Part shown: positions 1 through 6,386 of the stretch, piece by piece
Numbering within the stretch: the stretch's first letter is position 1
How the letters are laid out: each line of letters opens with the position of its first letter
Made by a program: the position numbers and the translations under genes
NCBI GenBank assembly: GCA_012513235.1
Contig: JAAZCO010000273.1
Coordinates: 1 to 15,482, forward strand
Reading direction: 5' to 3'
Length of the DNA stretch: 15,482 nt
Source: Gammaproteobacteria bacterium
Lineage (GTDB): Bacteria; Pseudomonadota; Gammaproteobacteria; Pseudomonadales; Pseudomonadaceae
Notes under the pieces: model-generated
Database searches by the model: none
The model's input: only the letters and a program-made list of their open reading frames with translations
What the model was told of the DNA's origin: nothing

Positions 1-27
1 CAGATAGCTGATGTGCATATCGTCCAC
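1..27 (-). CDS. 5' end of probable CorC/DUF21-family membrane transporter (partial)
   Basis: On the minus strand a GTG at 27-25 opens a frame reading M-D-D-M-H-I-S-Y-L up to the window edge; an internal ATG lies at 18-16. A TGAGG stretch upstream, overlapping the ypjD stop codon, is a possible weak ribosome binding site. From family knowledge, the gene next to ypjD in Pseudomonas and enterobacteria encodes a DUF21/CBS-domain protein (YfjD/CorC-like), and these often begin with a short M-D-D type leader before the first membrane helix. Only nine codons are visible, so the call rests mainly on gene order. It would follow ypjD by 12 bases, consistent with one transcript. Confidence 0.35.
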
Positions 28-39
28 AAGCAAAAAGCC

Positions 40-840
40 TCAAATAACTAAGATAAATTCACGGACTAATTTACTGCCAAAGTAGGCCAGCATCAGTAAG
101 AGGAAGCCGGCAACAGTCCAGCGAATAGCTTTGTGTCCGCGCCAGCCGAGTTGGTGACGGCCCCAGAGTAGAATGGCAAATACCAGCCACGCAATGCAGG
201 ACAAAATAGTTTTGTGCACTAGGTGTTGGGCGAATAAGTTGTCTAAAAACAACCAGCCGCTCATCAAGGATAATGACAGCAGCAACCAGCCCGCCCATAA
301 AAAACCGAACAGCAGGCTTTCCATGCTTTGCAGTGGTGGAAAGTGCTTAATCAAACTGGATACGGGGCGTTTGCGCAGTTGCTGATCTTGAATCAGTAAG
401 ATCAACGACTGAAATACAGCAATGGTAATCATGCTGTAGGCCAGGATGGACAAGAGAATATGCGCAAGAATGCCAGGTGCTTCATTAATGGGGGCTAAGT
501 TACCTTGCGGCATAAACTGCGCGCAGAGCACAGTCGTAGCGCTCAAGCTTAATAAAGGTAATAACAGTATATGTACAGAGATGCGCGTTAAGCACAGCAA
601 TACGCAGCCGGTAATCGAGAAGGTGATTAAGCTGGCGACATTAAACATGCTCAACAGTAAGCCTTGCTCTGACAGCAATAGCGCAGACAGTTGTAAACCT
701 TGTGCAACAAAGCCCAGTGCGGTGATACTGGTGACCAGCGCTTTATTAAAAGGTACCCGGCGCCATAAGCAGCTTATAAGGTATAAGCAGGTAGCACCGT
801 AAAATACCGCAGCAAACAGACTAAAAAACAGAGTGGACAT
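40..840 (-). CDS. ypjD: YpjD/CcsA-like cytochrome c assembly family inner membrane protein
   Basis: The protein has 266 residues and about eight hydrophobic segments spread over its length, starting at residue 2, with no cleavable signal or soluble domain. The C-terminal motif WGRHQLGWRGHKAIRWT (about residues 226-242) is characteristic of the CcsA/CcmC-type cytochrome c assembly family in its short YpjD form. The exact function of YpjD is not established; in enterobacteria it is linked genetically to the neighbouring CorC-like protein. The start at 840 has an AAGG four bases upstream, which is short but usable spacing. In Pseudomonas this gene usually lies beside ffh and rpsP; here its divergent neighbour is yceD instead. 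The family assignment is firm, the physiological role is not. Confidence 0.85.
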   Translation of the reverse strand: MSTLFFSLFAAVFYGATCLYLISCLWRRVPFNKALVTSITALGFVAQGLQLSALLLSEQGLLLSMFNVASLITFSITGCVLLCLTRISVHILLLPLLSLSATTVLCAQFMPQGNLAPINEAPGILAHILLSILAYSMITIAVFQSLILLIQDQQLRKRPVSSLIKHFPPLQSMESLLFGFLWAGWLLLSLSLMSGWLFLDNLFAQHLVHKTILSCIAWLVFAILLWGRHQLGWRGHKAIRWTVAGFLLLMLAYFGSKLVREFILVI

Positions 841-856
841 AAGACCTTACTAATAT

Positions 857-884
857 TTTATACAGATTGAGTTTGGCATATAAT
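857..884 (+). promoter_or_regulatory. Possible distal promoter upstream of yceD
   Basis: A perfect TATAAT lies at 879-884 with a weak TTTATA at 857-862, 16 bases apart. It points towards yceD and would give a leader of about 135 bases without a Shine-Dalgarno sequence. The -35 match is poor, so this is a candidate only. Confidence 0.35.
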
Positions 885-988
885 ACATCAGCGTAGAAAC
901 AATATTTACTTTGCTGTGTTGAGTGTGTGAATGATGGCTAGCTTTTGCAGTCAAGGTCAAGATTGAATCAAGTCAGGGACAATATCCT

Positions 989-1017
989 TTGACAGTTGCT
1001 GAGTCTATCCATAGAAT
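989..1017 (+). promoter_or_regulatory. Strong sigma70-type promoter immediately upstream of yceD
   Basis: A consensus TTGACA (989-994) is separated by exactly 17 bases from TAGAAT (1012-1017), which matches the -10 consensus at five of six positions. The expected start of transcription is about 1023-1025, only a few bases before the yceD ATG at 1027. If used, the transcript would be leaderless or nearly so; no Shine-Dalgarno sequence is present between the -10 and the ATG. It should drive at least yceD-rpmF and probably plsX. Confidence 0.75.
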
Positions 1018-1026
1018 ATCGCGCCT

Positions 1027-1554
1027 ATGATAAATGCACCGATTCCTCCTCACGTTGATCCGCGAAAACTTGCAGATCGTGGTATTACCTTAACCGGTGA
1101 GCTGCCTCTGTCGGACTTTTCTAGGGTCTGCGAATTGCTGACAGACACTGCCGGACTTGTTCGGGTAGCGTTTGAGTTTAGCCGCGACGAGCAGAAAGTA
1201 GCAGTAATGCAACTGAAGCTTGAATCGGAGGTTAGGATGATCTGCCAGCGTTGCTTGGATGAAGCGGTCATACCTGTCAGTGGTGAGTATCTGTATGCCA
1301 TAGTAGTACCAGGCACAGAAGAGCTGCACTTCCCGCAAGGGTATGACGTACTTGAAGTAGGTGAAGAGCCTTTGGATTTATTGGCATTGATTGAAGATGA
1401 GTTATTGCTCTCTTTGCCCATTGTCCCAATGCATCCACCTGAAGAATGCCAGCAACCGGCTGGACTCATCGAGTCCGAGACGAGCAAGAATGCGGTTACA
1501 AGGTCCAACCCATTCAGTGTATTGGCGCAATTAAAGCGTGACCCAAACGTTTAG
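1027..1554 (+). CDS. yceD: 23S rRNA accumulation protein YceD (DUF177)
   Basis: The protein has 175 residues, the usual size for YceD, which is needed for normal 23S rRNA accumulation in E. coli and is almost always encoded just before rpmF. Visible features are the N-terminal P-P-H-V-D-P-R-K-L-A-D-R block (8-19), the conserved C-x2-C pair at 73 and 76 in MICQRCLDEA, the acidic block GYDVLEVGEEPLDLLALIEDELLL (split here around residues 105-128), another Cys at 141, and a C-terminal NPFSVLAQLKRDPNV tail. The start at 1027 is fixed by similarity of the first residues to pseudomonad YceD. There is no Shine-Dalgarno sequence before it, and a strong promoter ends ten bases upstream, so leaderless translation is possible. 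The gap to rpmF is 12 bases. Confidence 0.93.
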   Translation: MINAPIPPHVDPRKLADRGITLTGELPLSDFSRVCELLTDTAGLVRVAFEFSRDEQKVAVMQLKLESEVRMICQRCLDEAVIPVSGEYLYAIVVPGTEELHFPQGYDVLEVGEEPLDLLALIEDELLLSLPIVPMHPPEECQQPAGLIESETSKNAVTRSNPFSVLAQLKRDPNV

Positions 1555-1566
1555 GAGTTTATAATT

Positions 1567-1749
1567 ATGGCTGTTCAGAAGAGCAAGAAATCCCGTTCCG
1601 CACGTGACATGCGCCGTTCACACGACGCACTCACCTCAAGCGCTTTGACTGTAGAGCAGAGCACTGGTGATCTACGCTTGCGTCACCACGTATCACCAGA
1701 AGGTGTATACCGTGGTCGTCAAGTGATCGCGAAGGATTCTGCTGAGTAA
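1567..1749 (+). CDS. rpmF: 50S ribosomal protein L32 (bL32)
   Basis: The product is a 60-residue basic protein beginning MAVQKSKKSRSARDMRRSHD, with the family core D-A-L-T and L-R-H-H-V-S-P-E-G-V-Y-R-G-R. This is the zinc-free form without cysteines found in many gammaproteobacteria. L32 is part of the large ribosomal subunit near the peptidyl transferase entrance. An AGGAG at 1553-1557 overlaps the yceD stop codon and sits nine bases before the ATG. It is followed after three bases by the TTG start of plsX, so ribosome assembly and membrane lipid genes are transcribed together, as in E. coli. Confidence 0.97.
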   Translation: MAVQKSKKSRSARDMRRSHDALTSSALTVEQSTGDLRLRHHVSPEGVYRGRQVIAKDSAE

Positions 1750-1752
1750 ACC

Positions 1753-2766
1753 TTGACCGGTTCAGCGATAGCGATTGATGCAATGGGCGGGGACTTCGGT
1801 CCCCGCCTTGTTGTTTGTGCATCGGTAAAAAGTCTAGAAGAACACCCGCGCCTGCGCTTAGTATTGGTGGGTGATTCCGCAATTATTGAGTCTATTCTGG
1901 CTCAATGCTCTCAAGTTGATTATTCCCGCCTCAGTATTCAGCATGCCAGCGAAAGTATCGCGATGGACGACTTACCTGCGCAAGCTTTGCGTACGAAGTC
2001 AGACTCATCGATGCGTGTTGCTCTGCAGTTGGTGCGTGACCGGCAAGTGCAAGCTTGTGTCAGTGCCGGTAATACCGGTGCCTTAATGGCTTTAGCCAAG
2101 CATATTTTACACCCTTTGCCGCATATCGAGCGGCCCGCCATTATGACTGCCTTGCCTACTTTAAATGGTGAGACGCATCTATTGGATTTGGGCGCTAATG
2201 TTGATGTGAGTGCACAGCAGTTGGTGCAGTTTGCTCTAATGGGGTCGGCTGCAGTACAGATTCAAGGTGTTGCTAATCCACGCGTTGCTTTATTGAATGT
2301 TGGGCGTGAAGCCATCAAAGGTAATCAGCAGGTGAAGCAGGCAGCTGCGCAGTTGCAGGTTATGCCTCATATTAACTATATCGGCTATGTGGAAGGCGAT
2401 GGCGTCTTTCGTGGTGATGCAGATGTGGTGGTATGTGATGGCTTTGTCGGTAATGTGCTGCTTAAGTCCAGTGAAGGCTTAGCAACCATGATTGCGGCGC
2501 GGATTAAACAGCGCTTAGGGCGTGGTCCGCGTGCTTGGTTGTTGGCTTGGCTTGCAGCTCCCTTATTAAGAGTGCTGCGCTCAGAGTTGGCGCCAGAGCG
2601 TTATAATGGCGCTTGTTTGCTAGGAGTGGATGGTGTCGTGGTCAAAAGCCATGGCAATGCTTCGCAGCAAGCCTTCCAGGCCGCAATCACTGTGGCTTAT
2701 AAGGCAGTGCAAGAAGATTTGTCTGAGCGCTTGCAGCAGCACTTACAAGCGCTCAATAGTGTTTAA
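1753..2766 (+). CDS. plsX: Phosphate acyltransferase PlsX
   Basis: PlsX converts acyl-ACP and phosphate to acyl-phosphate, the donor used by PlsY in phospholipid synthesis; it is a peripheral cytoplasmic enzyme. The 337-residue product has the signature AIDAMGGDFGP (7-17), SAGNTGA (104-110), DLGANVD (145-151), CDGFVGNVLLKSSEG (228-242) and a C-terminal G-V-D-G-V-V-V-K-S-H-G-N-A block. The TTG start at 1753 is chosen because the conserved N-terminus follows it directly; the first in-frame ATG lies inside the GGDFGP motif and is too late. There is no convincing Shine-Dalgarno sequence, and rpmF ends three bases before, so coupling to rpmF translation is likely. A very stable UUCG-capped hairpin lies in codons 12-19. 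Confidence 0.95.
   Translation: MTGSAIAIDAMGGDFGPRLVVCASVKSLEEHPRLRLVLVGDSAIIESILAQCSQVDYSRLSIQHASESIAMDDLPAQALRTKSDSSMRVALQLVRDRQVQACVSAGNTGALMALAKHILHPLPHIERPAIMTALPTLNGETHLLDLGANVDVSAQQLVQFALMGSAAVQIQGVANPRVALLNVGREAIKGNQQVKQAAAQLQVMPHINYIGYVEGDGVFRGDADVVVCDGFVGNVLLKSSEGLATMIAARIKQRLGRGPRAWLLAWLAAPLLRVLRSELAPERYNGACLLGVDGVVVKSHGNASQQAFQAAITVAYKAVQEDLSERLQQHLQALNSV
1786..1807 (+). promoter_or_regulatory. UUCG-tetraloop hairpin inside the 5' coding region of plsX
   Basis: The sequence GGCGGGGAC-TTCG-GTCCCCGCC forms a perfect nine-base-pair stem capped by a C(UUCG)G tetraloop, extendable by one G-U pair, and is followed by a T-rich stretch (TTGTTGTTTG). In RNA this is close to an intrinsic terminator. 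It encodes the conserved GGDFGPR residues, so it may be partly a by-product of protein conservation. Any effect on read-through or on plsX translation is inference. Confidence 0.5.
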
Positions 2767-2805
2767 ATGCGGCTTACTGCAGGCTAAATGTAAGTAAAGT
2801 GTGAC

Positions 2806-2827
2806 GGATGGATAAGGCTTATCATCC
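2806..2827 (+). terminator. Possible attenuator hairpin between plsX and fabD
   Basis: GGAT-g-GATAA pairs with TTATC-ATCC around a GGC loop, giving nine base pairs with one bulged G. The following sequence is only mildly T-rich (GGTTTGTTATT). A second small stem, CGCAT-TCT-ATGCG, follows at 2846-2858. The 130-base gap is larger than other gaps in the cluster and may lower or reset transcription before fabD. No clear promoter was seen here. Confidence 0.3.
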
Positions 2828-2896
2828 AATAGTCGGTTTGTTATTCGCATTCTATGCGTGCAAACTTCCTTTGTTGAATGACAGGTAATAATAGTT

Positions 2897-3835
2897 ATGA
2901 AGGCTTCTCTTGCGTTTGTATTCCCCGGCCAAGGCTCACAAGTCGTTGGCATGCTGGCAGACATTGGTGCTGCAGAGTCGATTGTGCTGGATACCTTTGC
3001 TGAAGCATCGGCTGCTTTAGGTTATGACCTCTGGGCGTTAACTCAGCAAGGCCCAGCTGAAGTTTTGAATCAAACCGACAAAACCCAGCCCGCTATTTTA
3101 ACAGCATCTATTGCTTTGTGGCGTCTGTGGCAAGCCAAGTCAGCTGCGCAGCCTGCATACGTTGCAGGGCACAGTTTAGGTGAGTACTCAGCTTTAGTGG
3201 CTGCAGGCAGCTTATCGTTAGCTGATGCGGTGCGTTTAGTTGAGCGTCGTGGTCAGTTGATGCAAGAAGCCGTGCCTGCAGGTACGGGTGGTATGGCTGC
3301 TATTTTAGGTTTGGATGATGCCGATGTGCAGGCAGCCTGTGCCGAAGCAGCTGAAGGTGAAGTGGTGAGCGCAGTGAACTTTAATGCGCCTGGCCAAGTC
3401 GTAATTGCTGGTGCGGCAGCTGCCGTTGAGCGTGCGATTGTTGCTTGTAAAGCACGCGGTGCTAAGCGTGCACTGGCCTTGCCGGTTAGCGTACCTTCGC
3501 ATTGCGCTTTAATGCAGCCTGCTGCTGAGCAATTTGCCCAGTCCTTAGCCGCTATTGAGTGGCAGCAGCCCAAGATTGCTTTAGTGCAGAACGTGAGCGC
3601 TGAAGTGGTGACTGATTTGAGTGTATTAGAGCAGAATCTTTTGGCGCAACTGTACAGTCCAGTACGTTGGGTTGAGTCAATGGTGTGTTTAGCTGCACAA
3701 GGTGTAACGGATGTGGTTGAGTGCGGTCCAGGCAAAGTCTTATCCGGTTTGAACAAGCGCTGCATTAAAGGCGCAAACACCTATAATTTAGATACCCCTG
3801 AAGCATTTGCAGCAGCTGTTGCTGCACAGCTTTAA
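2897..3835 (+). CDS. fabD: Malonyl-CoA:ACP transacylase FabD
   Basis: FabD moves the malonyl group from CoA to ACP, supplying the extender unit for fatty acid synthesis. The 312-residue product shows the GQGSQ oxyanion motif (11-15), the nucleophile Ser93 in GHSLGEYSALVAAG, the substrate-carboxylate Arg in VERRGQLMQ (about 118) and the catalytic His202 in PSHCALM. Length is normal for the family. The ATG at 2897 is preceded by a weak AGGT about 11 bases upstream; the conserved LAFVFPGQGSQ follows at once, so the start is safe. It is separated from plsX by 130 bases, where E. coli carries fabH; no fabH is present here. The next gene, fabG, follows after 13 bases. Confidence 0.96.
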   Translation: MKASLAFVFPGQGSQVVGMLADIGAAESIVLDTFAEASAALGYDLWALTQQGPAEVLNQTDKTQPAILTASIALWRLWQAKSAAQPAYVAGHSLGEYSALVAAGSLSLADAVRLVERRGQLMQEAVPAGTGGMAAILGLDDADVQAACAEAAEGEVVSAVNFNAPGQVVIAGAAAAVERAIVACKARGAKRALALPVSVPSHCALMQPAAEQFAQSLAAIEWQQPKIALVQNVSAEVVTDLSVLEQNLLAQLYSPVRWVESMVCLAAQGVTDVVECGPGKVLSGLNKRCIKGANTYNLDTPEAFAAAVAAQL

Positions 3836-3848
3836 GATGGAGAAGAAC

Positions 3849-4592
3849 ATGAGCTTACAAGGTAAAGTGGCATTGGTGACCGGCGCGAGCCGTGGTATTG
3901 GCCAAGCCATTGCCCTGCAGTTGGGTGCACAAGGTGCCACTGTAATTGGTACCGCAACCTCTGAGAAAGGTGCGCAAAGCATCACTCAAGCGTTGCAAGA
4001 TAAAGGTATTCAAGGTGTAGGCATGGTGCTCAACGTCTGTGACGCGGCATCAGTTGCTGCGACACTTGAGCGCATTCAAGCTGAATTTGGTGCACCGCTG
4101 ATTCTGGTCAATAACGCGGGTATTACTCGTGATAACCTGATGTTACGCATGAAAGATGACGAATGGTTTGATGTCATCGATACGAATTTACACAGTTTAT
4201 ACCGCATGTCGAAAGCTGTTTTGCGCGGTATGACCAAAGCACGCTGGGGCCGTATTATCAGTATTGGCTCAGTAGTGGGTGCAATGGGTAACGCAGGTCA
4301 AGTAAACTATGCCGCAGCAAAAGCCGGTCTGGAAGGTTTTGGCCGTGCATTAGCGCGTGAAGTGGGCTCACGCTCCATCACAGTTAATGCGGTTGCACCA
4401 GGTTTTATTGATACTGATATGACCCGTGAATTGCCTGAAGCGCAGCGTGATGCTTTGCTGACTCAGATTCCATTAGGACGTTTAGGTCAAGCTGAAGAAA
4501 TCGCTAACGTAGTGACTTTCTTGGCGTCAGAGCAGGCTTCTTACGTCACAGGAACCACTATTCCCGTGAATGGCGGCATGTATATGAGTTAA
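3849..4592 (+). CDS. fabG: 3-oxoacyl-[acyl-carrier-protein] reductase FabG
   Basis: FabG reduces 3-oxoacyl-ACP with NADPH in the elongation cycle. The 247-residue short-chain dehydrogenase has the nucleotide-binding TGASRGIG (11-18), NNAG (88-91), the catalytic Ser141, Tyr154 and Lys158 in the IGSVVG and NYAAAK motifs, and the C-terminal PVNGGMYM. The frame is open further upstream to an ATG at 3807 inside fabD, but the start at 3849 gives the normal N-terminus MSLQGKVALVTG and has a GGAG six bases upstream. It follows fabD by 13 bases. After fabG comes a 212-base gap before acpP. Confidence 0.96.
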   Translation: MSLQGKVALVTGASRGIGQAIALQLGAQGATVIGTATSEKGAQSITQALQDKGIQGVGMVLNVCDAASVAATLERIQAEFGAPLILVNNAGITRDNLMLRMKDDEWFDVIDTNLHSLYRMSKAVLRGMTKARWGRIISIGSVVGAMGNAGQVNYAAAKAGLEGFGRALAREVGSRSITVNAVAPGFIDTDMTRELPEAQRDALLTQIPLGRLGQAEEIANVVTFLASEQASYVTGTTIPVNGGMYMS

Positions 4593-4704
4593 AATGACTG
4601 TTATTGTGACCGAAGCTGAGTGTTTTGAGTCATAATTGCAGTTTGTAGAATTAGAACTGGATGCGCAGTGTTTGTTATAGTGCGCAGCTAGGTCAAATAA
4701 GTGG

Positions 4705-4734
4705 TTCGCAAAGGGCAAGCAGTTCGCTTAAAAT
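4705..4734 (+). promoter_or_regulatory. Candidate acpP promoter
   Basis: TTCGCA (4705-4710) and TAAAAT (4729-4734) are 18 bases apart; the expected start is near 4741, giving a leader of about 64 bases. A second weaker pair, TTGAGT (4625-4630) and TAGAAT (4646-4651), has a short 15-base spacer. A separate promoter fits the need for abundant ACP and the 212-base gap after fabG. Matches are moderate, so the exact site is uncertain. Confidence 0.45.
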
Positions 4735-4804
4735 GCGCAAACCCTTTTTTATATAAAGCGGCAGCTTGGGTTGCCCAGATTTCCATTTAGGAGTTATACA
4801 GGTT

Positions 4805-5041
4805 ATGAGCACTATTGAAGAACGCGTTAAAAAAATCGTTGCTGAGCAGTTAGGTGCTAAAGCAGAAGACGTGACTAACAGCGCATCTTTTGTTGACGAT
4901 TTAGGCGCAGATTCACTGGATACAGTTGAGTTGGTAATGGCTCTTGAAGAAGAGTTCGAGACTGAAATTCCAGATGAGAAAGCTGAGAAAATCACTACTG
5001 TTCAAGAAGCAATCGACTACATCAACGCTCACGCGCAGTAA
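4805..5041 (+). CDS. acpP: Acyl carrier protein AcpP
   Basis: AcpP carries growing acyl chains on a phosphopantetheine arm. The 78-residue acidic product has the attachment motif DLGADSLDTVELVMALEEEF with the modified Ser at 37. The frame is open upstream to 4766, but the ATG at 4805 gives the canonical MSTIEERVKKIV and has an AGGAG at 4789-4793, 11 bases before it. The gene is set apart from fabG by 212 bases with candidate promoters and from fabF by a strong terminator, so it can be transcribed alone at a high level as well as within the cluster. Confidence 0.98.
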   Translation: MSTIEERVKKIVAEQLGAKAEDVTNSASFVDDLGADSLDTVELVMALEEEFETEIPDEKAEKITTVQEAIDYINAHAQ

Positions 5042-5066
5042 TGTAAACGGTTTCTTTGCAACAGTG

Positions 5067-5106
5067 AAAGCCGCGCGACTTGTTACGAGTGTGCGGCTTT
5101 TTTTTT
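5067..5106 (+). terminator. Intrinsic terminator after acpP
   Basis: AAAGCCGC (5067-5074) pairs perfectly with GCGGCTTT (5093-5100), with additional G-U, C-G and ACT/AGT pairing inside, followed by an unbroken run of T to 5106. It lies 26 bases after the acpP stop and 36 bases before fabF, and probably makes fabF and downstream expression partial relative to acpP. Confidence 0.88.
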
Positions 5107-5142
5107 GTACAGTACATTTTGCATTAACAAGAGGTTGTCGCC

Positions 5143-6384
5143 ATGTCGCGTAGACGTGTCGTAGTTACCGGGATGGGTATGCTGTCCCCGCTAGGTCTTG
5201 ATGTCGCACAAAGCTGGTCAGGCGTCCTAGCTGGTAAAAGCGGTATCAGTGCGATTGAGCACATGGACGTTGAAGCTTTTTCAACGCGTTTTGGTGGCTC
5301 AATTAAAAACTTTGATATTGAACAGTATATGCCGGCTAAAGATGCGCGCCGCTTAGACTTGTTTATTCAATACGGTCTGGCTGCCGGTCTGCAAGCTATC
5401 CAAGACTCTGGCCTTGAAGTGACGGATGCCAACCGCGAGCGTATTGGTGTAGTGATGGGTTCAGGTATTGGTGGTTTAACCAATATTGAAAACACCAGTA
5501 AAACTTTGCTTGAGCAAGGTCCGCGTCGTATTTCACCATTTTTTGTCCCGGGCTCTATTATCAATATGATTTCGGGTGTGTTGTCGATTCAGTTAGGTCT
5601 ACAAGGCCCCAACTATGCGATTGCCACAGCTTGTACCACTGGCACACACTCCATCGGCATGGCTGCGCGTAATATTGCCTATGGCGAAGCAGATGTGATG
5701 TTAGCGGGTGGCGCTGAAATGGCGGCCTGCGGCTTGGGTCTGGGTGGTTTTGCGGCATCGCGCGCACTCTCCACGCGCAATGATGATCCACAAGCGGCCA
5801 GTCGCCCTTGGGATGCTGATCGTGATGGTTTTGTTTTATCAGACGGTGCTGGGGCTTTGGTACTTGAAGAGCTTGAGCATGCTAAAGCGCGTGGCGCAAC
5901 GATTTATGCCGAAGTAGCAGGCTTTGGTATGGGCGCGGATGCTTATCATATGACTTCGCCGCCTGAACAAGGTGATGGTGCAGCACGTTGTATGGCCAGT
6001 GCTTTACGTGATGCGGGCATGCGTGCAGATCAAGTGCAGTATGTGAATGCGCACGGTACCTCAACACCGGCCGGCGATTTGGCTGAAGTCAATGCGCTAA
6101 AAACCGTGTTTGGCAGTCATGCGTCAGCGCTTGCTGTGAGTTCAACTAAATCAATGACAGGACACCTCTTAGGTGCGGCCGGCGCAGTTGAAGCGATTTT
6201 CAGTATTTTAGCGATGCGTGATCAAGTTGCTCCGCCGACCATTAACCTGGATACACCAGGTGCAGGTTGTGATCTAAACTTTGTGCCACACCAGCCTCAA
6301 TCAATGAAAATTGATGCGGTCTTGTCCAACTCCTTTGGTTTTGGTGGTACCAACGGCTCGCTGTTACTGCGCCGGTACAACTAA
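5143..6384 (+). CDS. fabF: 3-oxoacyl-[acyl-carrier-protein] synthase II FabF
   Basis: FabF (KAS II) condenses malonyl-ACP with acyl-ACP and elongates palmitoleoyl-ACP. The 413-residue product has the full KAS I/II catalytic triad: Cys164 in ATACTTGTHSIG, His304 in NAHGTSTPAGD and His341 in TGHLLGAAGA, plus the C-terminal NSFGFGGTNGS. Length is normal. An AGAGG eight bases before the ATG supports the start. The gene follows the acpP terminator and is only two bases from pabC, so it begins a second tightly packed block, fabF-pabC-mltG-tmk-holB. No clear promoter was seen in the short gap; read-through from acpP is likely. Confidence 0.97.
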   Translation: MSRRRVVVTGMGMLSPLGLDVAQSWSGVLAGKSGISAIEHMDVEAFSTRFGGSIKNFDIEQYMPAKDARRLDLFIQYGLAAGLQAIQDSGLEVTDANRERIGVVMGSGIGGLTNIENTSKTLLEQGPRRISPFFVPGSIINMISGVLSIQLGLQGPNYAIATACTTGTHSIGMAARNIAYGEADVMLAGGAEMAACGLGLGGFAASRALSTRNDDPQAASRPWDADRDGFVLSDGAGALVLEELEHAKARGATIYAEVAGFGMGADAYHMTSPPEQGDGAARCMASALRDAGMRADQVQYVNAHGTSTPAGDLAEVNALKTVFGSHASALAVSSTKSMTGHLLGAAGAVEAIFSILAMRDQVAPPTINLDTPGAGCDLNFVPHQPQSMKIDAVLSNSFGFGGTNGSLLLRRYN

Positions 6385-6386
6385 AG

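Noticed and set aside
1050..1508. Open frame on the minus strand opposite yceD (152 codons)
   Set aside because: Antisense to a well-supported gene, serine-rich and without family motifs; no promoter or Shine-Dalgarno sequence.
3253..3780. Long open frame on the minus strand opposite fabD (175 codons)
   Set aside because: It lies wholly inside fabD, which has complete catalytic motifs, and the antisense product has low complexity (Ala, Thr and Ser rich) with no recognisable domain. It is a codon-bias shadow.
4662..4740. Three TGCGCA hexamers (4662, 4681, 4735) before acpP as possible operator sites
   Set aside because: The hexamer is short and self-complementary, the spacing is irregular (19 and 54 bases), and no known fatty acid regulator site is matched.
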